5,508 nucleotides of DNA from an uncultured Campylobacteraceae bacterium. GTDB taxonomy: Bacteria; Campylobacterota; Campylobacteria; Campylobacterales; Arcobacteraceae. The stretch covers positions 1-5,508 of the forward strand of contig CAJXPH010000194.1 of the NCBI GenBank assembly GCA_913057765.1, read 5' to 3'. The first letter of the stretch is position 1. Every line of letters starts with the position of its first letter. The position numbers were made by a program, and so were the translations under genes. Under the pieces are notes generated by a model. The model was not told where the DNA came from. It saw only the letters and a program-made list of their open reading frames with translations, and made no database searches. Shown here piece by piece: positions 1 to 5,483 of this stretch.

Positions 1-27
1 GGGCTCGGAGATGTGTATAAGAGACAG
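1..27 (+). other. Nextera (Tn5) sequencing adapter at left end, not genomic
   Basis: Positions 9-27 are the 19-bp Tn5 mosaic end AGATGTGTATAAGAGACAG. Positions 1-8 continue into the Read 2 (i7-side) Nextera adapter. This is library-construction sequence left on the contig end. Genomic DNA begins at about 28, only three bases before the stop codon of the first gene, so nothing can be said about what lies further left. Confidence 0.98.
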
Positions 28-30
28 CAA

Positions 31-327
31 CTATTCAGTTTTCCCTGTAGCCACATTAAATTTCCCAACAGCACAACTCACAAAACTCTTAGCAGTAGTA
101 GCAGCTTTATCAAACCCACTTAATTTATCTGTAGTCAAAGGATAACCAAGACCTCTAAGTTTAGTTGTAAGCTCTTCCATTTTTGAATCTTCTATATCAA
201 GAGTAATCTTTCTTGGCTCTACTTCTAAATCCACAGTAACATCACCAAATTCTTCTTTTAAAGCAGTTGTTAGTGTATTTGCACAACCGCCACATTTCAC
301 ATTATAAACTTCTAATGTTTTTGTCAT
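31..327 (-). CDS. Small heavy-metal-associated (HMA) domain protein, putative copper-binding chaperone
   Basis: A complete 98-residue cytosolic protein with no signal peptide or membrane segment. Residues 1-66 fit the HMA/CopZ ferredoxin-like fold. A first strand leads into the metal site K-C12-G-G-C15, where two cysteines would bind a soft metal such as Cu(I); a helix, two strands (about 30-45), a second helix and a last strand ending at GLGY (59-62) follow. The site is CGGC rather than the common MxCxxC, since the residue two before Cys12 is Val. A further 30 residues extend past the usual 65-70-residue chaperone and carry one more cysteine (Cys85) in an AKSFVSCAVGKF stretch. The ATG is preceded by AAAAGGT at 333-339 and a TATAAT box at 355-360. 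The gene lies 85 bp after mdh on the same strand. The metal and the partner are inferred from the family only; no copper ATPase is visible nearby. Confidence 0.9.
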   Translation of the reverse strand: MTKTLEVYNVKCGGCANTLTTALKEEFGDVTVDLEVEPRKITLDIEDSKMEELTTKLRGLGYPLTTDKLSGFDKAATTAKSFVSCAVGKFNVATGKTE

Positions 328-332
328 ATTAG

Positions 333-360
333 ACCTTTTGTATTATTTGATTTGATTATA
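333..360 (-). promoter_or_regulatory. Probable promoter and ribosome binding site of the HMA gene
   Basis: On the minus strand a perfect TATAAT lies at 355-360 and AAAAGGT at 333-339, five bases before the ATG. Transcription would start near 348, giving a leader of about 20 nt. No good -35 box is seen, as is common for sigma-70 promoters in Campylobacterota. It suggests the gene can be transcribed apart from mdh. Confidence 0.5.
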
Positions 361-391
361 TCTAATTTATGTGGAGGCTATGTTGAAAGGT

Positions 392-417
392 AATAGTTAG
401 GAAAGTTCCTAACTATT
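392..417 (-). terminator. Hairpin spanning the mdh stop codon, possible terminator or 3' stabiliser
   Basis: AATAGTTAGGAA (392-403) pairs perfectly with TTCCTAACTATT (406-417). With a realistic 4-nt loop this is an 11-bp stem. The mdh stop codon (complement of 413-415) lies inside one arm. A T5 run (416-420) follows the stem on the plus strand, whereas the minus-strand side has only ACCTTT. As an intrinsic terminator it therefore reads better for plus-strand transcription, although the only gene positioned to use it is mdh on the minus strand. Confidence 0.55.
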
Positions 418-1360
418 TTTGAAAGTATTTTGTATTTAGCGTGTCTACTAATTCTTGTACTGATGAAACAGAGTTTGCAAATAATGCTTTTTGTTCTTCA
501 TTTAGATTTAACTCAATAATTTTTTCAACTCCATTACTTCCAAGCATAACTGGAACTCCACCTACAATATTTTCATAATCATATTCTCCATCAAGCATAA
601 CTGCACAAGGGTAGATTTTTCTTTTATTATGTAAAATTGCTTCAACCATAAGTGACGTTGCATGTGCTGGTGCATAATATGCAGAACCAGTTTCAAGTAG
701 TTTTACAATTTGAAGACCACCATTCTTTGTTTTAGTAATAATATCTTCAATATCACTTTTACTTAATAATTCAGGTAAAGAAACACCTGCAACAGTTGAA
801 TAGTTTGGAAGAGGAACCATGTCATCACCATGTCCACCCATAACAGAAGATTCTATTTGTCCTGCACCGTAACCAACTTTTTCTAAGATGAAGTGAGACA
901 TTCTTGCACTATCTAAGATTCCAGCCATACCAATAACTTGTTCTCTTGGAAATCCTGTTACTTTTAAAGCTGTGTAAACCATTGCATCAAGTGGGTTTGA
1001 TACTATTATAAGTTTTGCTTTAGGAGCATAAATTTTCACATCCTCTAACACACTTTCCATGATTTTTGCATTTGTTACAAGTAAATCATCTCTACTCATA
1101 CCCGGAGTTCTAGGTAGTCCTGCTGTTATAACAATAACATCACAACCTTTTAGTTCTATTCCTGATGTTGCAGGAGTTACAACTGTATGTGATTTTGCTG
1201 CATTAGCTGATTGTGAAATATCCAATGCCATTGCTTGAACTATGTTCTCTCTAATATCTTTTAATATAATATGAGAACAAATTCCTTTATGAGCTAAAGT
1301 ATAAGCAAGTGTTGACCCAACATTTCCTACTCCAATTATTCCTACTTTTTTAGTGTTCAC
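413..1360 (-). CDS. mdh: Malate dehydrogenase, NAD-dependent, LDH-like type
   Basis: A 315-residue cytosolic TCA-cycle enzyme that interconverts malate and oxaloacetate with NAD(H). The N-terminal Rossmann fold shows GVGNVG (10-15) and Asp35 at the end of the second strand, which favours NAD over NADP. The specificity loop reads GLPRTPGMSR. Arg84 occupies the position that is Gln in lactate dehydrogenases, which marks malate specificity, and Arg90 is the mobile-loop arginine. Other catalytic residues are Asn122 (SNP), Asp150 and Arg153 (LDSAR) and His177 (GGHGD). The length is normal for the family. The start is GTG (complement of 1358-1360), supported by a strong AAGGGG at 1367-1372 with a 6-nt gap. 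It lies directly after icd on the same strand, but the icd terminator and its own extended -10 box suggest separate transcription. A lactate dehydrogenase is the main alternative and is disfavoured by Arg84. Confidence 0.96.
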   Translation of the reverse strand: MNTKKVGIIGVGNVGSTLAYTLAHKGICSHIILKDIRENIVQAMALDISQSANAAKSHTVVTPATSGIELKGCDVIVITAGLPRTPGMSRDDLLVTNAKIMESVLEDVKIYAPKAKLIIVSNPLDAMVYTALKVTGFPREQVIGMAGILDSARMSHFILEKVGYGAGQIESSVMGGHGDDMVPLPNYSTVAGVSLPELLSKSDIEDIITKTKNGGLQIVKLLETGSAYYAPAHATSLMVEAILHNKRKIYPCAVMLDGEYDYENIVGGVPVMLGSNGVEKIIELNLNEEQKALFANSVSSVQELVDTLNTKYFQK

Positions 1361-1366
1361 TATAAA

Positions 1367-1372
1367 CCCCTT
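1367..1372 (-). promoter_or_regulatory. Ribosome binding site supporting the GTG start of mdh
   Basis: The minus strand reads AAGGGG, six bases before the GTG at 1358-1360. It is among the strongest Shine-Dalgarno matches in the window and justifies the non-ATG start, which sets the N-terminus just before the Rossmann glycine motif. Confidence 0.8.
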
Positions 1373-1379
1373 GTGTTTT

Positions 1380-1424
1380 AATAGTTTAATTATATCAAAT
1401 AAAGTTTAATATAATTAAACTATT
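1380..1424. repeat. Palindrome with 16-bp perfect arms over the mdh promoter
   Basis: AATAGTTTAATTATAT (1380-1395) is the exact reverse complement of ATATAATTAAACTATT (1409-1424), with a 13-bp spacer. The motif AGTTTAAT also recurs as a direct repeat at 1403-1410. The arms have no G+C core and no following T-run, so an operator or structured leader is more likely than a terminator. It begins about 20 bp upstream of the mdh start codon. Confidence 0.75.
1389..1397 (-). promoter_or_regulatory. Probable mdh promoter (extended -10)
   Basis: On the minus strand TGATATAAT is a perfect extended -10 element (TGnTATAAT). Transcription would start near 1382, giving a leader of about 22 nt before the GTG. 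The -35 position (about 1412-1417) does not match TTGACA. The box lies inside the left arm of the 1380-1424 palindrome, so a protein bound there would block or modulate it. Confidence 0.6.
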
Positions 1425-1437
1425 TTACTTTTTTATT

Positions 1438-1472
1438 AAAAAAAAAGGTAAGATTTTATAATCTTACCTTTT
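1438..1472 (-). terminator. Rho-independent terminator of icd
   Basis: AAGGTAAGAT (1445-1454) pairs with ATCTTACCTT (1461-1470). The stem extends two more A:T pairs outward and one inward, giving about 13 bp with a 4-nt loop. On the minus strand it is followed at once by nine T (A-run 1438-1446), the classic intrinsic terminator layout. It sits about 20 bp after the icd stop. On the plus strand a short TTTT also follows the stem, so weak bidirectional action is possible. Confidence 0.9.
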
Positions 1473-1494
1473 ATATCACGCAATTATATATTAA

Positions 1495-3687
1495 TTAGTC
1501 AATAATTGAGTTTAAAGTTGCTGATGGTCTCATAGCTGCTGCTGCTAATTCATCATTTAGTAAGTAGTATCCTTCTAAGTCTACTGCTGTACCATGTGCT
1601 GCAACTAATTCAGCATTAATTTTATCTTCATTTGAAGCCATAGCTTCTGCAATTGGAGCAAATTCTGCTGCAAGTTCTGCATCAAGAGTTTGTTTTGCTA
1701 ATTCTTGGGCCCAGTACATAGAAAGATAGAAGTGAGAACCTCTATTATCAACTGAACCTAATTTTCTTGAAGGAGATTTATCTTCTAAAAGGAAAGTCCC
1801 AGTAGCTTTATCTAAAGTATCTGCTAAGATTTTTGCTTTTGCATTATCTTGAGTATTACCTAAGTGCTCGAAAGAAGCAGCTAGTGCCATGAATTCACCT
1901 AATGAATCCCATCTTAAGTATTGCTCTTCAGTAAACTGTTGAACGTGTTTAGGAGCTGAACCTCCTGCACCAGTTTCAAATAATCCTCCACCTTTCATTA
2001 ATGGAACGATTGATAACATTTTTGCAGATGTTCCTAATTCTAAGATTGGGAATAAGTCAGTATTGTAATCTCTTAAAACGTTTCCAGTTACAGAAATAGT
2101 ATCAAGACCTTTTCTCATTCTTTCTAAAGAAGTTTTAGTTGCATCAACTGGTGCTGCAATTGTAATATCTAAACCAGCAGTATCATGTTCTGGTAAATAT
2201 TTATTAACTTTTTTAATCATTTCTGCATCGTGAGCTCTGTTTTCGTCTAACCAGAAGATTGCAGGAGTATTAGATAATCTTGCACGAGATACTGCTAATT
2301 TAACCCAGTCTTGGATTGGAGCATCTTTTGCTTGACACATTCTGAAAATATCACCTTCTTCAGTATCAAAAGAGAATACAGTGTTTCCAGCAGAATCTGT
2401 TACAACAATTTTACCTTCACAACAAGCTTGGAAAGTTTTATCATGTGAACCATATTCTTCAGCTTTTTGAGCCATTAACCCAACATTTGGAACTGTACCA
2501 ATTGTTGTCACGTCTAATGTACCGTTTGCTTTACAATCTTCAATAACAGCTTGGAATGATTGTGCATAACATCTATCAGGAATAATTGCAACAGTATCTT
2601 CTTCTTTATCTTCAGCATTCCACATTTTACCACCACCTTTAAGCATAGCAGGCATAGATGCATCAATAATAACATCAGATGGTACGTGTAAGTTTGTGAT
2701 TCCTTTAGCAGAATTAACCATAGCAAGTCTTGGTTGTTTAGCATAAACTGCAGCTATATCAGCTTCAATTTCAGATTTTTTATCAGCATCTACTTGATCT
2801 AATTTAGAGTATAAGTCACCTAAACCATTGTTAAAGTTTACACCTAATGAATTAAATAATTCACTATGTTTTGCAATTAAATCTTTAAAGTATACTTTAA
2901 CTGCAAATCCAAACATAATTGGATCAGATACTTTCATCATAGTAGCTTTAAGGTGTAATGATAATAATACATCTTGTTCTAAAGCTCTGTCTATTGCAGT
3001 TTGATAAAATGCTTGTAAAGATTTAGCACTCATACAAGTAGCATCAATAATTTCACCAGCAAGTACCGCTGTTGAAGCTTTTAATACTTTTTCTTCACCA
3101 TCTTTGCTAACAAAAGAGATTTTTAAATCATCTGCTGCATCAAAAGTTTTCGATAATTCTGCACCATAGAAGTCATTTGCATCCATGTGCATAACTTCAG
3201 TTTTAGAATCTGCTGTCCATTTACCCATTCTATGAGGGTTATTTTTAGCGTAGTTTTTAACTGCACCTGGAGCTCTTCTATCAGAATTTCCTTCTCTAAG
3301 TACTGGGTTAACAGCAGAACCAGAAATTTTTCCATATCTTGCTGTTATTTCAGCAGATTCATCATAATTAGGTACTTTGTAACCTTTTGATTGTAATTCA
3401 GCAATACAAGCTTTTAACTGTGGAACAGAAGCTGAAACATTTGGAAGTTTAACAATATTAACAGCTGGGTCTTGAGTTAATTCTCCAAGTTCCGCTAATG
3501 CATCAACAATTTTTTGGTCTTCAGTTAAGTTCTCAGGGAAGTTAGCAATAATTCTTCCTGCTAATGAGATATCTTTTGTTACCATTTCAATCCCAGAACT
3601 TTTTGTAAAAGCTTTGATAATTGGTAAAAATGAATAAGTAGCTAACGCAGGTGCTTCGTCAACTCTAGTGTAAATGATTTTTGACAT
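1495..3687 (-). CDS. icd: Isocitrate dehydrogenase, NADP-dependent, monomeric type
   Basis: A 730-residue cytosolic enzyme that oxidatively decarboxylates isocitrate to 2-oxoglutarate, producing NADPH. It belongs to the large single-chain IDH family (about 740 residues), unrelated in length to the roughly 415-residue dimeric Icd. Comparison with the Azotobacter vinelandii enzyme, recalled from memory, gives a constant offset of 8. Substrate residues are Ser124, Asn127, Arg131, Arg137 (SAVNPVLREGNSDRR), Lys247 and Tyr412. Metal-binding residues are Asp342, Asp540 and Asp544 (LRDYNTD). NADP 2'-phosphate residues are His581, Arg592 and Arg641. All are present, so the enzyme looks intact and NADP-specific. 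The ATG is preceded by AGGAAAG (3692-3698) at good spacing. It lies between mltG and mdh on the same strand, with its own probable promoter upstream and a strong terminator downstream. Monomeric IDH is typical of Campylobacter and Arcobacter relatives. Confidence 0.97.
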   Translation of the reverse strand: MSKIIYTRVDEAPALATYSFLPIIKAFTKSSGIEMVTKDISLAGRIIANFPENLTEDQKIVDALAELGELTQDPAVNIVKLPNVSASVPQLKACIAELQSKGYKVPNYDESAEITARYGKISGSAVNPVLREGNSDRRAPGAVKNYAKNNPHRMGKWTADSKTEVMHMDANDFYGAELSKTFDAADDLKISFVSKDGEEKVLKASTAVLAGEIIDATCMSAKSLQAFYQTAIDRALEQDVLLSLHLKATMMKVSDPIMFGFAVKVYFKDLIAKHSELFNSLGVNFNNGLGDLYSKLDQVDADKKSEIEADIAAVYAKQPRLAMVNSAKGITNLHVPSDVIIDASMPAMLKGGGKMWNAEDKEEDTVAIIPDRCYAQSFQAVIEDCKANGTLDVTTIGTVPNVGLMAQKAEEYGSHDKTFQACCEGKIVVTDSAGNTVFSFDTEEGDIFRMCQAKDAPIQDWVKLAVSRARLSNTPAIFWLDENRAHDAEMIKKVNKYLPEHDTAGLDITIAAPVDATKTSLERMRKGLDTISVTGNVLRDYNTDLFPILELGTSAKMLSIVPLMKGGGLFETGAGGSAPKHVQQFTEEQYLRWDSLGEFMALAASFEHLGNTQDNAKAKILADTLDKATGTFLLEDKSPSRKLGSVDNRGSHFYLSMYWAQELAKQTLDAELAAEFAPIAEAMASNEDKINAELVAAHGTAVDLEGYYLLNDELAAAAMRPSATLNSIID

Positions 3688-3691
3688 GTCT

Positions 3692-3748
3692 CTTTCCTAG
3701 TTTAAAATTTAAGTAGACATATAATAGCAGTATTTAAATTTATGATAA
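3692..3748 (-). promoter_or_regulatory. Probable icd promoter and ribosome binding site
   Basis: The minus strand shows TTATCA (3743-3748), a 16-bp spacer, and an extended -10 TGCTATTAT (3721-3729; hexamer 3721-3726). The predicted start near 3714 leaves a leader of about 27 nt containing AGGAAAG (3692-3698). The -35-like box overlaps the inner arm of the 3745-3798 inverted repeat, which could link it to regulation. Confidence 0.5.
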
Positions 3749-3798
3749 TTGAAACTTACTTATATATAGAGTTACATAAAAATGACTGTTTCAATTAT
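3745..3798. repeat. 11-bp inverted repeat upstream of icd
   Basis: ATAATTGAAAC (3745-3755) and GTTTCAATTAT (3788-3798) are perfect reverse complements separated by 32 bp. The arm centres are 43 bp apart, about four helical turns. No T-run follows on either strand and the loop is long, so it is a poor terminator for mltG. A paired operator site is the more plausible reading, but this is inference. Confidence 0.55.
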
Positions 3799-3807
3799 TC
3801 ACAATTA

Positions 3808-4929
3808 TTATTTGACATTACTCCATAAATCTTTGATTGATGATGGTTTTTGCTTAGAAACATCAGTTTTCATGATTTTTTTAGCTTCTTTGTCAATTTT
3901 TGTCTCTTTAGCTTTTACTTTAGTGTAACTTTTTTTAACACCTCTATTTGCATTAATATTGTTTACATGAGCTTTATATGTACTTGTAAATTTATGAAGT
4001 CCTGTTTTATTATCTTTAACAAAATAAAGATAATTACTTTTTACAGGAAAAATTGCAGCTTTTATTGCATTTAAACTAACTGCAGAAATTGGATTTGCAG
4101 GAAGTCCTTTATTTTTGTATGTATTATATGAAGAAGTGTCTTCTTTGATTCTTTTTGCAGTAACTTTAACATGAGAATATTTTCCATAGTTTAAAGTTCC
4201 ATCCATTTGTAAAGCCATACCTTTACGAAGACGATTATATATTACACTTGAAACTAATGGCATTTCATCAATATTTGCAGCTTCTTTTTGGATAATTGAA
4301 GCCATTGTAATGTAGTAGTACCATTTTTTCTTATCATAATATCCAAAAATCTTTTTCGAAAATTCTTCATATTGTTTATTTGTATTTGAGAATAAGTAAA
4401 AAAGAAGATGATCTTCTTTCATTCCATAAGGTAAGGAATATGTTTCTGCAATGATATTACCATCAGCTTTATATGCATAGTCATTATATAATTTCTCCAA
4501 TTTCTCATGAGAAAGATTAAATTTCTTTGCTAATTGTTTTAAAAATATATATGAAGTCTCACCTGGTACTAAAGTCACATTTTTTAGAGCCGCTTTTGAT
4601 TTAGTAAGTTTATGTAAAAAATCACCTTTTAACATATACTGAGATTTTAAGTCAATCCATCCAGCTTGTGGATAACCTAAAAAGTCAATTATATATTTAT
4701 CTAGTATATTTAATTCATATCCCGTTTTATTTAAATGTGTTATAATACTATTAGTACTACCTTTAGGTATGTGTAACACTTTTGTTGAACTCAATGGTAT
4801 ATTTACATAAAACAGTACAACAATACTCGCTATAAGGAATATCTCGATAATGTTAAAAATTATCAAACTTACTATTATACTTTTACTTACTTTTTTATTG
4901 GTCATTATGTTTTCGTTGTTTTCAGGCAT
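3808..4929 (-). CDS. mltG: Endolytic murein transglycosylase MltG (YceG family)
   Basis: A 373-residue inner-membrane protein that cleaves nascent glycan strands in the periplasm and is thought to act as a peptidoglycan synthesis terminator. A short Lys-containing cytoplasmic tail precedes one membrane segment (about 17-42), then a LysM-like region (about 47-110) and the catalytic YceG domain (about 118-330). Family motifs are VPGE (121-124), ASIIQKEA with catalytic Glu216 (equivalent to E. coli Glu218, from memory), YNRL (231-234), LQMDGT (240-245), YNTY..GLPANPI (268-281) and YFV..LHKF (302-314). A Lys-rich tail (331-373) extends past the usual end. The ATG at 4927-4929 has only a distant AGAG, about 15 nt upstream. 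An internal ATG at 4903-4905 (Met9) is a real alternative and would keep the membrane segment. Its 5' end overlaps the divergent plus-strand gene. Confidence 0.93.
   Translation of the reverse strand: MPENNENIMTNKKVSKSIIVSLIIFNIIEIFLIASIVVLFYVNIPLSSTKVLHIPKGSTNSIITHLNKTGYELNILDKYIIDFLGYPQAGWIDLKSQYMLKGDFLHKLTKSKAALKNVTLVPGETSYIFLKQLAKKFNLSHEKLEKLYNDYAYKADGNIIAETYSLPYGMKEDHLLFYLFSNTNKQYEEFSKKIFGYYDKKKWYYYITMASIIQKEAANIDEMPLVSSVIYNRLRKGMALQMDGTLNYGKYSHVKVTAKRIKEDTSSYNTYKNKGLPANPISAVSLNAIKAAIFPVKSNYLYFVKDNKTGLHKFTSTYKAHVNNINANRGVKKSYTKVKAKETKIDKEAKKIMKTDVSKQKPSSIKDLWSNVK
4775..4803 (+). promoter_or_regulatory. Candidate promoter of the AsmA-like gene, inside mltG
   Basis: On the plus strand TTGAAC (4775-4780) is followed by a 17-bp spacer and TATATT (4798-4803). 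A TGG just before the hexamer makes it an extended -10. Transcription would begin near 4810, about 40 nt before the ATG at 4850. It lies wholly within the mltG coding region, as expected if the two divergent genes share overlapping 5' ends. Confidence 0.45.
4834..4838 (+). promoter_or_regulatory. Ribosome binding site supporting the ATG at 4850
   Basis: AAGGA lies 11 nt before the ATG at 4850 on the plus strand. It favours this start over the internal ATG at 4907, which would remove the membrane anchor. The frame is closed by a TAA at 4808-4810, so no start much further upstream is possible. Confidence 0.6.
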
Positions 4930-5483
4930 TAAAATTAATTCATTCTCTTTTGGGGATATTTCGATTTCGCAATTGTATTTAAAATTTGATAAAAAACTGA
5001 TTGTAGAAGTAGAAGAAATTGTATTTGAAGTTAAAAAATCAAGCGTTGAAAGCTCAAGTGAAGATATTCAAAAGAATATTTTAAAACTTCCTACTATATT
5101 AAAATTCTTTCAAAAGATAGATATTGAGAGATTAAAAATTAAAGATAATGAATTTACTATTGTATTAAACGAGAAACATCTTTATTTAGATAATAAATTT
5201 GTAAATGTTTCTGCAGATTTAAAATTTGCTGGTTCAGAAGTAATGCTAGATGTTTATTCTATATATCTTAAAGATTTAGACTTAGCTTTATTAGGAAAAT
5301 CCAAAGTAAATATCAATAAGAAAGTTTTAAATTTCTTTGGAACTTATAATTATGGAGAATTAGAAGGTGAATTAAATGTTCAAGTAACTGAAGATATATT
5401 TGATTTTTACGTTAATAGTACATCAAAAATTAAATCACTTAAATTTTTAAAACAATTTTTTAGACTAGATAAAACTGCAGAAG
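4850..5483 (+). CDS. Membrane-anchored AsmA/DUF3971-like protein, N-terminal part (3' end missing)
   Basis: An open frame of 211 genuine codons with no stop, cut off by the adapter at 5484. It starts MLKIIKL and has a hydrophobic segment (about 7-24, ILLLTFLLVIMFSLF) that fits an uncleaved signal anchor. A periplasmic region rich in alternating beta strands follows (GIKINSFSFGDISISQLYLKF, then repeated DLxxxx patterns around residues 120-190). This layout resembles the N-terminus of YhdP/AsmA-like proteins (DUF3971), large inner-membrane-anchored proteins that bridge the periplasm and are linked to phospholipid movement to the outer membrane. From memory, C. jejuni has a similar protein beside its mltG homologue and icd. 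Family membership rests on pattern resemblance and context, since no catalytic motif exists to check. After Glu211 the frame reads AVSYTHLR, which is translated adapter and not part of the protein. Confidence 0.85.
4972..4977 (-). promoter_or_regulatory. Weak candidate -10 box for mltG, inside the AsmA-like gene
   Basis: The minus strand reads TACAAT (five of six consensus bases) in an A/T-rich stretch, about 50 bp upstream of the mltG ATG. There is no TG extension and no -35 match. It is offered because any mltG promoter must lie within the divergent gene's coding region. Confidence 0.25.

Noticed and set aside
31..327. HMA gene truncated by the adapter
   Set aside because: A TAG stop (complement of 31-33) lies three bases inside the genomic boundary, so the coding sequence is complete.
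413..1360. Lactate dehydrogenase
   Set aside because: The specificity-loop position is Arg84 (GLPRTPGMSR), which is the malate signature; lactate enzymes have Gln there.
2514..2744. Small minus-strand open frame of 76 codons
   Set aside because: It lies wholly inside icd in another frame, and its Leu/Lys-rich composition is what a frame-shifted AT-rich gene gives; no independent ribosome site or family resemblance.
3123..3390. Two small open frames, one on each strand (3123-3335 minus, 3187-3390 plus)
   Set aside because: Both are within the icd coding region, which has intact active-site residues across this part; they are shadows of it.
3745..3798. Intrinsic terminator of mltG, or a CRISPR-like repeat pair
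   Set aside because: The 32-nt loop, AT-rich arms and lack of a T-run argue against a terminator; only one inverted pair exists, with no array of direct repeats or spacers.
3850..4074. Plus-strand open frame of 74 codons rich in Phe, Cys and Ser
   Set aside because: It is the antisense shadow of the Lys-rich and catalytic part of mltG; the composition is explained by complementing Lys/Glu/Asn codons.
4907..5483. Start of the AsmA-like protein at the internal ATG 4907
   Set aside because: It would remove the positively charged N-terminus and most of the membrane anchor, and has no clear ribosome site; 4850 has AAGGA and gives a complete signal anchor.
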